Source: an uncultured Bacteroidales bacterium
Lineage (GTDB): Bacteria > Bacteroidota > Bacteroidia > Bacteroidales > UBA932
DNA: 34,690 nucleotides
Direction of reading: 5' to 3'
NCBI GenBank assembly: GCA_946538425.1
Contig: CAMNGM010000009.1
Coordinates: forward strand, 1 to 34,690
This document shows, in pieces, positions 16,520 through 26,129 of this stretch (positions are counted from its first letter, which is position 1; every line of letters begins with the position of its first letter). Made by a program: the position numbers and the translations under genes. The notes below the pieces were generated by a model that was not told the DNA's origin, did no database searches, and was given only the letters and a program-made list of their open reading frames with translations.

Positions 16520-18349
16520 ATGAAGAAGACATTCCAATACATTGCCATCGCCCTCCTGGGGGCGGGCCTGGTCGCTTGTGAGAGCATGAAACTGGGAGAC
16601 GCCGGCCTGTCCCAGGCCCCGGAGACCTCAGGCGCCACCATCGACACCCTGTTCGCATCCCTGAAGGATGCCGACAAGGTGCTGGCATCGGCCTATTACT
16701 ATCTCCCGTACGGGCTGGTTTCCGACTTCGACTCCAAGATGGGAAGCGATTTCCTGGAGTCCATCACCGACCACTTCGTTTCGAACAAGCATTCGGACAG
16801 CGACGGTCCGAACAACCTCTATTATTCCGGCGGTCTTTCCGCCAACCTGTCCAGCGGTTATGCGGGCGGCGAGACCTACCGTTTCGGCAGCGAGAAGGAT
16901 TACAAGGCCATCTACTATGCCTGGGCATTCCTGGAGAATGCCGGCCGCATCCCGGACGCCGATCCGGCGGAACTCGCGAAGAAGAAGGCGGAAGCCAAGG
17001 TCTGCATGGCCATCGCCTATTCGAACATGCTCCGCTACGTGGGCGGCGTGCCGATCATCGACCATGCCATCGACCCTGCCGAGGAGATGACCTATCCTCG
17101 CAACACCTTCGCCGAGACCGTGGACTTCATCGTGAAGCTCTGTGACGAGGCCGCTCCTGACCTTCCCTGGGCCGTGAGCGCCGCGGAAGACGGCCGCATG
17201 ACGCGCGCCGGCGCCCTGGGCCTCAAGCTCCGAGTCCTGTGCTTCGCCGCCTCCCCGACCTTCAACTCCAATACCAAGTGGCACCCGCAGGCCGATGAGT
17301 ACACCTGCTACGGCAACTACGACCCCGCCCGCTGGCAGGCCGCCAAGGCCGCCGCGGACGAGTTCATGCGCCAGCAGCTCGCGAACGGCCACTATGCGCT
17401 TTGTGAAGCGCAGCCGGATCCCGTGACGGGCCTCATTTCCCCGCGCGCCTACCGTCTCGCCTATCGCAAGGGCTATTTCGAGCGCGGCAGTTCCGAGAGC
17501 ATCATCTCCATCCGCAAGTCCAACAGCACCAGCTATCACGACAAGCACTTCGAGGTGCAGGGCTCCTACGGCAGCGGCGCCACCCTCGACTGGGTGAACA
17601 AGTTCCCGTGGGCGAACGGAGAGCCGTTCCCGGACGACTTCCCCTGGGAAGACAAGGCCTCCTGGCCCGAGTATCCGTTCTTCAAGCCGGATCCCCTCGG
17701 TACGCTGAAGGTCGGCGGCGCCACCTTCTCCGAGACCCGCGACCCCCGTCTGTATGAGAACATCGGCGTGCCCGGCGACATCTGGCGCGACGGTTCCGTG
17801 GGACGCGGCTATGACAACCACAAGTACCACCAGGACGGCTGCACCGGTTTCCTGATGATGAAGTTCGTCCTGCAGCAGAACACCGATCGCTCCCAGCCGC
17901 CGCACTGGCCCTTCATGCGTTTCGCGGAAGTGCTCCTGAACTGCGCCGAGGCCTATAACGAGGCCGACGGCGGTCCGTCTGACAAGGCGTATGCCTGGGT
18001 CAATGCCGTGCGCGCCCGCGTCGGCCTGCCCGGCCTTCCCGAGGGCCTGAGCCAGGAGGAGTTCCGCAAGGCCCTCATCCTGGAGCGCGAACTCGAGTTC
18101 GGTTTCGAGGAGGTCCGCTGGTTCGACATGGTCCGCTGGGGCCTGACCGAGGCGTTCACCACGCCGCTGCGGGGCCTGACGTCCTTCGGTGACAACAACA
18201 ACGCGGCGACCGTCTTCACCTTCAAGGAAAAGGAGGCCTATCCGCCGCGCAAGTGGTACACGAGCTGGGATACCAAATGGTATCTCGCCCCCATCCCCGC
18301 CCTGGAGATCAACAAGGGCTACGGGATGACGCAGAATCCGGGTTGGTAA
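16520..18349 (+). CDS. susD-like: SusD/RagB-family outer-membrane glycan-binding lipoprotein
   Basis: Lipobox VACES; 'RFAEVLLNCAEAYNEADG...AYAWVNAVRARVGLPGLP...ELEFGFEEVRWFDMVRWG', C-terminal 'YLAPIPALEINKGYGMTQNPGW'. Confidence 0.97.
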   Translation: MKKTFQYIAIALLGAGLVACESMKLGDAGLSQAPETSGATIDTLFASLKDADKVLASAYYYLPYGLVSDFDSKMGSDFLESITDHFVSNKHSDSDGPNNLYYSGGLSANLSSGYAGGETYRFGSEKDYKAIYYAWAFLENAGRIPDADPAELAKKKAEAKVCMAIAYSNMLRYVGGVPIIDHAIDPAEEMTYPRNTFAETVDFIVKLCDEAAPDLPWAVSAAEDGRMTRAGALGLKLRVLCFAASPTFNSNTKWHPQADEYTCYGNYDPARWQAAKAAADEFMRQQLANGHYALCEAQPDPVTGLISPRAYRLAYRKGYFERGSSESIISIRKSNSTSYHDKHFEVQGSYGSGATLDWVNKFPWANGEPFPDDFPWEDKASWPEYPFFKPDPLGTLKVGGATFSETRDPRLYENIGVPGDIWRDGSVGRGYDNHKYHQDGCTGFLMMKFVLQQNTDRSQPPHWPFMRFAEVLLNCAEAYNEADGGPSDKAYAWVNAVRARVGLPGLPEGLSQEEFRKALILERELEFGFEEVRWFDMVRWGLTEAFTTPLRGLTSFGDNNNAATVFTFKEKEAYPPRKWYTSWDTKWYLAPIPALEINKGYGMTQNPGW

Positions 18350-18355
18350 TCTAAA

Positions 18356-21118
18356 ATGTGCCCGAATATGAAAAGATTGTTTAGATATATAACGCTTCCG
18401 CTTCTTCTCGTCGCCGCGGCGGCTTCGGCCCAGGAGGCCGAGACCGTGTCGCCGCTGGATTCCGTCCAGCTGGGGAACCTGTTCCAGCTGAAGGCGGGCG
18501 GCGCCCTTTCCGTGGGCGGCGGCCTCTTCGAGAAGAGTCCCGAAGTGGACATCGCGAACGCCCTGTACGGGCAGTTCTCCGGCCTGCTGGTGAAGAACAG
18601 CTCCAGCACCTATGACTCCAACCGGTCCCGGCTGAAGCTCTCCCTCCGCCTGCACGGCCACAGCCCGCTGCTGCTGGTGGACGGCTTCCCCCGCGACCTG
18701 GACGACCTGGAGGGCGTGGAGATCGACAAGATCGAAGTCCTCAAGGACGCCTCCGCCGCGGCGCTGTACGGCGTCAAGGGCGGCAACGGCGTCATCTCCA
18801 TCACGACCAAGCGTGGCCAGGACGCCCCGCTCCGGGTGACGGCCCGTTATCAGTATGGTTTCCAGACGATGTTCCGCGCGCCCGAGTTCGCCGACGCCTA
18901 TACCTACGGTTTCCTGGTGAACGAGGCCCGTTCGCTGGACGGCCTGCCCGCCAAGTACAACGACGCGGAGCTCTTCGCCCTGTACAGCGGCCAGTATCCG
19001 TACGCGTATCCGAACGTCAACTGGTGGAACGAGGTGTTCCGCGACCACGGTGACAACCACCAGGCCGAGTTCACCTTCACGGGCGGCAACCGCAACTTCC
19101 GCTACTTCGCCGCGGTCGACTACCTGAAGGAGGACTTCCTGTACAGGAAGGCCACCGCCGACGACCGCTACAACGCGAACCACTATGACAACCGCCTGGG
19201 CATCCGCGCGAACGTGGACGTGAACATCACGCCTTCCACGCTGATGAAGATCGGCGTGAAGGCCCGCCTGGCGGAATTCAACCAGGGCTACTATTCCGGC
19301 CGCATCGAGAGCACGCTCTACACCCTGCCCGCCGCCGCGTTCCCCGTGACGCAGGCGGACGGCGTGTATGGCGGAACCTCCCTGTACGGCAACGTCAATC
19401 CGGTGGCCGTGATGCAGGAGAACGGTCAGCGCCAGTGGTCCCAGACCAAGGTGCTGGCGGACATCCTGCTCCGCCAGGACCTCGGAATGCTCGTCCCGGG
19501 CCTGTCCGCCGACGCGAACGTGGCCTTCGACTACATCGGCCTCCTGTACGAGCGCGCCTCCAAGGACTGGCAGTACTCGGAGCTCGTGAGCACCGTGGCC
19601 GCCCAGGGCGACCGGAACTACATCCTCAGCGAGCAGAAGTACTACGGCGTGAGCTCCAAGACGGTGAGCTACGACCACTATTTCTACGGACTGCAGATGA
19701 AGATGGAGCTCCAGGCCCGCCTGAACTGGGAACGCAACTTCGACGCCCACCACGTGGAGGCGCACGCGGCCTACCGCCAGCGCTCATGGATCCTCAGCGG
19801 CCAGAACAATTCCTCCAAGACCCAGGAAATCCTGGGCACGGTGAGCTATAACTGGAAGAAGCGCCTCTTCGCCGACGTCGTGGTGAACTACTCCGGCTCG
19901 GCCTATATGCCCAAGGGCAAGCGCTTCCACTGGTATCCGGCCGTGAGCCTCGGCGCCATCGTCCTGGACGGCGACCCGTACCTGAAGGTGTACGGCTCCG
20001 CGGGCCTCAGCGGTTCCGACGGTGACCTCGAGCACGAGCTCTGGCGCCAGAACTATGTGAGCGGCAACAGCTACTACTTCGGCGCCAACGGCGGCACCGG
20101 CTTCAGCGGCCGCACCGAAGGCAAGATGGCGGCCGTCACCCTCGCCCCGGAACTCTCCCGCAAGGCGACCGCCGGCATCGAGCTCGGCCTCTTCGGCAAG
20201 CGCCTGATGGTCAATGCGGAAGGCTTCCTGGAAGACCGCCGCAACATCCTCATTACCCCGTCCAACATCTCGGGCGTGATCGGCGTGGACGTGAGCAAGC
20301 AGAGCATCGGCGAGGAGACCTTCAAGGGGGTCGACCTCTCCGTCGCCTGGAACGACCGGCACGGGGACTTCGAGTACGGCCTGTACGCCAACGGCGGCTG
20401 GCTGTTCACGAAGGTCATCGACGACGGCCAGGCCTACCAGATGTACGACTACCTGTACCACAAGGGCAATCCCGTGGGCCAGCGCTACGGCCTGGAGGTC
20501 GTCGGCATCTTCCAGAACCAGATGGAGATCAACAACAGCCCGCAGCAGACCTTCGGCGCCGTCAAGCCAGGCGACCTGAAGTACCGCGACCAGAACGGGG
20601 ACGGGGTCATCGACAAGCAGGACCGCGTGAAGATGTTCGGCAGCTCGACGCCGCTCCTCACCTTCGGCTTCGGCCTCCACGCCGGCTGGAAGGGCTTCAA
20701 GGTCTTTGCGGACTTCCAGGGCGTGACCGGTGTCACCATCGACCTCCTGGATTCCCCGCTGTACCAGCCGCTGGTGTCCAACGCGACCATCTCCCAGACT
20801 TTCCTGGACCGGGAAGTCACCTGGGCCCCCGGCCGCGAGGCATACGCCACGATGCCGCGCCTCACCACGCAGGAGAACCCGAACAACTACCAGGCGAACT
20901 CGCTCTGGTACCGGGACGGCTCCTTCATCAAGCTGCGCAACGCCGGAATCTCCTACACCATTCCGAAGTCGGCGATGAAGCTGTGCGACGTCACCCTCTC
21001 CCTGACGGGGACGAACCTCTTCTCGACGGACAACATCCGGTTCGCCGATCCCGAGCAGCTGGGCGCCTACTATCCTTCCCTCCGCACCTTCTGGGGTGGC
21101 GTGAAATTCACCTTCTAA
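18356..21118 (+). CDS. susC-like: SusC/RagA-family TonB-dependent transporter lacking the N-terminal carboxypeptidase-regulatory-like domain
   Basis: Plug 'HSPLLLVDGFPRDLDDLEGVEIDKIEVLKDASAAALYGVKGGNGVISITTKRG' begins close to the N-terminus; barrel ends '...RTFWGGVKFTF'. Confidence 0.95.
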   Translation: MCPNMKRLFRYITLPLLLVAAAASAQEAETVSPLDSVQLGNLFQLKAGGALSVGGGLFEKSPEVDIANALYGQFSGLLVKNSSSTYDSNRSRLKLSLRLHGHSPLLLVDGFPRDLDDLEGVEIDKIEVLKDASAAALYGVKGGNGVISITTKRGQDAPLRVTARYQYGFQTMFRAPEFADAYTYGFLVNEARSLDGLPAKYNDAELFALYSGQYPYAYPNVNWWNEVFRDHGDNHQAEFTFTGGNRNFRYFAAVDYLKEDFLYRKATADDRYNANHYDNRLGIRANVDVNITPSTLMKIGVKARLAEFNQGYYSGRIESTLYTLPAAAFPVTQADGVYGGTSLYGNVNPVAVMQENGQRQWSQTKVLADILLRQDLGMLVPGLSADANVAFDYIGLLYERASKDWQYSELVSTVAAQGDRNYILSEQKYYGVSSKTVSYDHYFYGLQMKMELQARLNWERNFDAHHVEAHAAYRQRSWILSGQNNSSKTQEILGTVSYNWKKRLFADVVVNYSGSAYMPKGKRFHWYPAVSLGAIVLDGDPYLKVYGSAGLSGSDGDLEHELWRQNYVSGNSYYFGANGGTGFSGRTEGKMAAVTLAPELSRKATAGIELGLFGKRLMVNAEGFLEDRRNILITPSNISGVIGVDVSKQSIGEETFKGVDLSVAWNDRHGDFEYGLYANGGWLFTKVIDDGQAYQMYDYLYHKGNPVGQRYGLEVVGIFQNQMEINNSPQQTFGAVKPGDLKYRDQNGDGVIDKQDRVKMFGSSTPLLTFGFGLHAGWKGFKVFADFQGVTGVTIDLLDSPLYQPLVSNATISQTFLDREVTWAPGREAYATMPRLTTQENPNNYQANSLWYRDGSFIKLRNAGISYTIPKSAMKLCDVTLSLTGTNLFSTDNIRFADPEQLGAYYPSLRTFWGGVKFTF

Positions 21119-21131
21119 ACCGGGAATCGCC

Positions 21132-22835
21132 ATGAAAAAGATATTCTGCATACTTTCCGCCGCACTTCTTCTTGCAGGCTGCAGCTTCCTGGATTTCGAC
21201 GAGTCTTCCAGCGACTACAGCCGCGAGGATATGTACCTGACGTACAGCAACATCCAGAAGATGCTCACGAACATCTACGGCTATATGCCGGGCAAGGACA
21301 TCGCCGACGTGGGCAGCGCCCTGCGCGACTGCGGCTCCGACGACGCCGAATACGCCGACCCGGACGCCAGCGTGCAGCGCTTCACCAACGGAAACTGGAG
21401 CGCGCTGAACACCGTGGACGACAAGTGGAGCCTTTACAACGGCATCCGCTCGGCGAACGAGTTCCTCGAGTCCATCGAGACCGTGGACCTGTCGATGTAC
21501 AAATATGACAGCAAGTACCAGCGCTGGCTGGAGCACCTCGCGTACTATCCGTACCAGGCGAGGGTCCTGCGCGCCTACTTCTTCTTCGAGCTGGCCCGCC
21601 GCTACGGCGACATCCCGATGCCGCTGACGATGCTCACGGCGGAGGAGGCCAACGAGATCGCCAAGACTCCCTTCGACGAGGTCATCGACTTCATCGTGAA
21701 CGAGTGCTCCGAATCCGCCGCCAAGCTGCCCGACACCTATGTGGGCCTGCTGGACGACGAGATCGGCCGCGTCACCCGGGGCTTCGCCCTCGCGGTGAAG
21801 GCCAAGGCGCTCCTGTACGCCGCATCCCCGCTGCACAACCCCTCGGGCGACCGGTCCCGGTGGCAGAAGGCGGCCGCCGCGGCGAAAGAGCTGATGGACC
21901 TGGGGATCTACCAGCTGGATCCCGCCGAGAAGGCGAACAACTACCTCTCCCAGGAAGTGGTCTTCGCCATCATGCGTTCCGAAAGCCAGAGTTTCGAGCG
22001 CTACAACTTCCCGGTGCGGTTCACCGAGGGCCAGCGGACGTCCCTCGGCGGAACCTATCCCACCCAGAACCTGGTGGACGCGTTCCAGACGGCCGGCGGC
22101 TATGACATCGTCCTCGAGGCCGACGGCTGGAAGACCGCCGATCCCGCCTTCGACATCACGAAGCCGTACGAGGGCCGCGACCCGCGCTTCGCCCGCGCGA
22201 TCCTCGCCAACGGGATGTCCTTCAAGGGCACCACGATCGAGACCTTCGTGGGCGGCCGCGACTATTCCGCGACCCGCAGCGACCTGGGCTCCCCGACCGG
22301 GTACTACCTCCGCCGCTACATCCAGGAAAGCACCAGCTTCACCCCGGAGAACACGGTGACGAACAAGCACCAGTGGATCGTGTACCGCTACGCGGAGACC
22401 CTCCTCACCTACGCCGAGGCCCTGAACGAGTATCTGGGCAGCCCGACGGCGACGGACGGTTCCTTCCCCGTCAGCGCGCTGGACGCCCTGAACCAGGTGC
22501 GCGCGAACGCCGGCATGCCGGCGGTGAGCGCCACCTCCGCGGACGCCTTCCGCGAGGCCGTGCGCCGCGAGTGGCGCGTGGAGTTCGCCTTCGAAGACCA
22601 CCGCTTCTGGGACGTGCGCCGCTGGGACATCGGCCAGGCCACCCAGGGCCGCGTCGACGGGGTGGAGATCACCCGCAGCGGCGGCCAGTTCAGCTACAAG
22701 CGGACGGTCGTGGAGAACCGCACCTGGTCGGCCCGCCAGAACCTGTTCCCGATCCCGCAGGCCGAACTGTTCTGCAACCCCAACCTCAATCCCCAGAATC
22801 CCGGATGGAGCCAAACCACGGAAACCACGGAATAA
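21132..22835 (+). CDS. susD-like: SusD/RagB-family outer-membrane glycan-binding lipoprotein (second pair)
   Basis: Lipobox LAGCS; 'YPYQARVLRAYFFFELARRYGDIPMPLTML', 'VYRYAETLLTYAEALNEYLGS...VRREWRVEFAFEDHRFWDVRRW', 'LFPIPQAELFCNPNLNPQNPGW'. Confidence 0.97.
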   Translation: MKKIFCILSAALLLAGCSFLDFDESSSDYSREDMYLTYSNIQKMLTNIYGYMPGKDIADVGSALRDCGSDDAEYADPDASVQRFTNGNWSALNTVDDKWSLYNGIRSANEFLESIETVDLSMYKYDSKYQRWLEHLAYYPYQARVLRAYFFFELARRYGDIPMPLTMLTAEEANEIAKTPFDEVIDFIVNECSESAAKLPDTYVGLLDDEIGRVTRGFALAVKAKALLYAASPLHNPSGDRSRWQKAAAAAKELMDLGIYQLDPAEKANNYLSQEVVFAIMRSESQSFERYNFPVRFTEGQRTSLGGTYPTQNLVDAFQTAGGYDIVLEADGWKTADPAFDITKPYEGRDPRFARAILANGMSFKGTTIETFVGGRDYSATRSDLGSPTGYYLRRYIQESTSFTPENTVTNKHQWIVYRYAETLLTYAEALNEYLGSPTATDGSFPVSALDALNQVRANAGMPAVSATSADAFREAVRREWRVEFAFEDHRFWDVRRWDIGQATQGRVDGVEITRSGGQFSYKRTVVENRTWSARQNLFPIPQAELFCNPNLNPQNPGWSQTTETTE

Positions 22836-22849
22836 AAAACAATCGAGAT

Positions 22850-24559
22850 ATGAAAACGATAACCAGAATCTTTGCAACCCTCTGCGTCCTCGGCGCTGCG
22901 GCCGCGTGCCAGCAGTTCGAGATCGACACGCAGATGACTCCCGAAAAGGAGTATGCGAATCTCCGGCTGGTCTGTGACGCGCTGACGACCTACTCGGTGC
23001 CGGCTTCCCGTCCGGACAATATCACCTTCAACGTCAGTTCCAACTCGCCCTGGACGGTCACCCGTTCCGGCGGCGCCGACTGGGTCACCGTCACCCCGGC
23101 GTCCAGCTCGGCTTCCAGCCTGGTTTCCGACGTGGTCGTGAGCTTCGCCGACAACGACAGCGGCGAGGATCGCACCGCGACCCTGACCGTCGCGGCCGAG
23201 CGGATCAGCAAGTACTATACGGTCACGATCACCCAGGCCAAGAAGGGCCGGCTGTTCGTGACGCCGGTCGCCAAGGACTACTCCGCGGCGGGCGGCCCGC
23301 TCACCTTCACCATCAACACGAACGTCCCCTGGGAGATCCGCACCGACGTCTCCTGGCTGCACTTCTCCCCGGAGAAGGGCAATCCCGACCCGGACGGCCG
23401 CACGATGACCGTCACCGCCACGGCGGACGCCTCCGACGTGATGGAGCGCGTCGCCACGGTGACCGTGACCGCCGGTGACGACGAGGAATCCTTCGACATC
23501 ACCCAGAAGGGCGCCTTCGAGATGACCGAGATCACCGGGGAGTTCCCGGGCGTCGGCGGCTCGCAGGCCCTGAAGATCCGCACCGACCTTCCCTGGACGG
23601 TGAGCGCCGACAAGGACTGGATCACCTTCGACAAGGAAGAAGGCGCGGGTGACGGCAAGCAGACCGTCATCAACGTCACCGCCGCCCCGAACGACGATGC
23701 CGCCCGCAAGGCGGTCGTCACCGTGCGGGTGGCCGGCGAGGACCACGCTTTCGAGGTCCGCCAGGGCGGCTCCGCGTTCAACATCGTCCCGCCGGCCGAT
23801 CCCACCCTGCCGGTCGCGGGCGGCGAGCTCCTCATCGAGGTCAACGCCACCAAGTCCTGGGAGCCGCAGACCGACGTTCCGGGCTTCTCCGTGGAGAAGG
23901 TCGACGACTCCCACTTCAAGGTCGTCGCCGCGATGAACAACCGCTTCGCCCCGCGCAAGGGCGCCGTGTCCATCGTCTCGGCCTCCGGCGCCACGGACAG
24001 CGTCGAGCTCACCCAGGACACCGCGTTCGAGGTCCAGAACGGCGAGGTGCTCGAGGACGGCTCCGTGAAGCTTTCCGGCGACAAGGGCACCCGCGTCTCT
24101 CTGAAGGAAGGCGTCCGCTGCATGACCCTCACCCTCACGATGGGGGACAAGGGCTTCGGCGACGCCGGCCAGCTCTGGGTCCAGGGCGCCATCGGCAGCG
24201 TGAACATCTACAACCAGCTGTCCCTGGGCGGCAACATCCGCATCCGCACCGACGGCAACATGGCCGACGCGGCGGCGACGAGCGCCTACAAGAGCACCTA
24301 CTACTCCGTCTCCAAGGCCGAGCTGAATGCGATGGAAACCTTCGAATACGGCTTCAAGCCCAATGCCGAGGATCCGACCAAGCTGGACATGTGGGTCAAG
24401 GTGGACGGCGCCGAGAAGATCTCCCACACCGGCAACAACCCGTTCTACTACAATCCGGACGTGGTGAACTACTACTTCGGATTCTACAGCGCGACGTCCG
24501 ACGGCAGCTGGTATGTCGTCAAGAGCGCCGACATCACGGTCAATGAAGAGGCTTATTAA
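22850..24559 (+). CDS. BACON-domain surface lipoprotein (SGBP-like) with C-terminal beta-sandwich-like domain
   Basis: ATG at 22850 (MKTITRIFATLCVLGAAAACQQF). Repeated BACON patterns: 'NSPWTVTRSGGADWVTVTPASSS...RTATLTVAAERISKYYTVTITQ', 'NVPWEIRTDVSWLHFSPEKG...DDEESFDITQKG', 'DLPWTVSADKDWITFDKEEG...VRVAGEDHAFEVRQGG'. Confidence 0.9.
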   Translation: MKTITRIFATLCVLGAAAACQQFEIDTQMTPEKEYANLRLVCDALTTYSVPASRPDNITFNVSSNSPWTVTRSGGADWVTVTPASSSASSLVSDVVVSFADNDSGEDRTATLTVAAERISKYYTVTITQAKKGRLFVTPVAKDYSAAGGPLTFTINTNVPWEIRTDVSWLHFSPEKGNPDPDGRTMTVTATADASDVMERVATVTVTAGDDEESFDITQKGAFEMTEITGEFPGVGGSQALKIRTDLPWTVSADKDWITFDKEEGAGDGKQTVINVTAAPNDDAARKAVVTVRVAGEDHAFEVRQGGSAFNIVPPADPTLPVAGGELLIEVNATKSWEPQTDVPGFSVEKVDDSHFKVVAAMNNRFAPRKGAVSIVSASGATDSVELTQDTAFEVQNGEVLEDGSVKLSGDKGTRVSLKEGVRCMTLTLTMGDKGFGDAGQLWVQGAIGSVNIYNQLSLGGNIRIRTDGNMADAAATSAYKSTYYSVSKAELNAMETFEYGFKPNAEDPTKLDMWVKVDGAEKISHTGNNPFYYNPDVVNYYFGFYSATSDGSWYVVKSADITVNEEAY

Positions 24560-24571
24560 TCCGTCCGAGCC

Positions 24572-26110
24572 ATGAAAAAGACATTCCTGCTCTTCTGCTG
24601 CGCCGCGGCCCTCGTCACAGGGCTGGTGACCGGCTGCCAGCCGAAGGACGAACAGCCCGTGAAGATCGTGGACCTGCGCTACCGCGCGCAGGATTCCTAC
24701 GACCTTCCGGCCCAGGGGGCCAAGGCGTTCACCATCCTGGTGGCGTCCACCGACCCCTGGACCGTCACGAGCGAGCACCCGGACTGGTGCATCATCAGCG
24801 AGGAGGAGGGTGACGCCTCCGACCCGACCCTCGTGCACGAAGGCAAGGCCGAAGCCACGGTCATCCGCGTGCAGTACTACGACAACACCTACCTGGACGA
24901 CCGGGAGGACAAGATCACGATCCAGAGCGACTACTGGACGGGCAAGGTGATCACCGTGCGCCAGAAGGGCAGCGCCTTCCTGACCATCTCCGAGGAAGAC
25001 CTCGACCAGGACGTCACCAAGGCCGGCGGCGACCACTTCATCCACATCAAGTCCAACCAGGACTGGAGCGCCAAGGTCACCGGCGGTGACTGGGTGACCG
25101 TCACCGAAGGCGCCACCGGCAACGGCACCGGCGTCGTCACGGTGAATGCCGCCGAGAACTCCTCCGAGCTCCGGTACGCCGAGGTCACCGTGTACGACCG
25201 GCACGACGTCGCCGCGGCCCTCGTCAAGTTCACCCAGGACGGCGTCCAGCTGGTCCCGCTCTCCGACGAGATCCGGGCCGGCTACGACCAGCCCACCGGC
25301 GAGGTGGAAGTCCTGTCCAACGCCAAGTGGACCGTCACCAAGGAGTCCGAGAATGACGACTGGTTCGAGATCCTCACCCCGACGGGCGAAGGCGACGGCA
25401 AGATCCAGCTCTCCTTCACCCAGAACGACGGGGACGGCCTCCGCAGCGCCGTGATCATCCTCCGCAACGTGGTGGCCCACGAGGGCGACTACGCCGCGAC
25501 GAAGGAAATCGTGGTGAAGCAGGCCTACAAGATCACCCCGGTCCGCGTCCCGTTCAACGCCGACGAGCTCGGCTCCTGGAGCTCCGATTGGACCAACGCC
25601 CCGACCTTCTCCAAGGACCTCGGCGGCACCCTGTTCACCGCGAAGGCCCGGCTGCACAACAGCAGCAAGCCGTTCGGCACCTACACCTTCCGCTGGAGCA
25701 ACATCACCCAGAACCCGGCCTCCGAGGCGGGCGTCCGCGTGCGCCACTGGTTCTGCTTCAGCGAGGGCTGCGAGCTCAAGGCCGACATCCGGCCGGCCGA
25801 CGGCAAGCTCAGCTTCGACTTCAATGTGGCGGGCGACGGCAACAAGCCCTCGGTCGACGGCTACACGGCCGTGGACTTCACCCAGCCGATCGAGTTCACC
25901 TTCAAGTTCGATCCCAGCGGCCCGAACCACTGCCACGTCACCTACCTGGTGAACGGCGAGGTGGCCGGCAGCTTCGACACGTCCGAGACGATGCTGCGCA
26001 CCGTCACCTGGGGTACGAGCATCAATATGTACATCGGCGTGGACAACGAGAACTCCGGTTCCGCCGTCCTCGAGTGGTACGAGTACACCCCGCCGATGAA
26101 CTGGGAATAA
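24572..26110 (+). CDS. BACON-domain surface lipoprotein (SGBP-like) with C-terminal lectin/LamG-like domain
   Basis: Lipobox VTGCQPK; 'TDPWTVTSEHPDWCIISEEEG', 'NQDWSAKVTGGDWVTVTEGATG', 'NAKWTVTKESENDDWFEILTPTG' BACON-like repeats; C-terminus with FSEGCELKADIRPADGKLSFDFN...VLEWYEYTPP. Confidence 0.88.
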   Translation: MKKTFLLFCCAAALVTGLVTGCQPKDEQPVKIVDLRYRAQDSYDLPAQGAKAFTILVASTDPWTVTSEHPDWCIISEEEGDASDPTLVHEGKAEATVIRVQYYDNTYLDDREDKITIQSDYWTGKVITVRQKGSAFLTISEEDLDQDVTKAGGDHFIHIKSNQDWSAKVTGGDWVTVTEGATGNGTGVVTVNAAENSSELRYAEVTVYDRHDVAAALVKFTQDGVQLVPLSDEIRAGYDQPTGEVEVLSNAKWTVTKESENDDWFEILTPTGEGDGKIQLSFTQNDGDGLRSAVIILRNVVAHEGDYAATKEIVVKQAYKITPVRVPFNADELGSWSSDWTNAPTFSKDLGGTLFTAKARLHNSSKPFGTYTFRWSNITQNPASEAGVRVRHWFCFSEGCELKADIRPADGKLSFDFNVAGDGNKPSVDGYTAVDFTQPIEFTFKFDPSGPNHCHVTYLVNGEVAGSFDTSETMLRTVTWGTSINMYIGVDNENSGSAVLEWYEYTPPMNWE

Positions 26111-26129
26111 CCGTCAAAGGACCTGATAA

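Noticed and set aside
16628-19765. 1045-aa minus-strand ORF across SusD and SusC2 (and similar long antisense ORFs at 13349-16537, 8358-10841, 22694-25936, 27984-31460, 31123-33258)
   Set aside because: Antisense shadow ORFs caused by GC-rich codon usage of the well-supported plus-strand genes; translations are V/A/G/H/R-rich with no recognisable domain.
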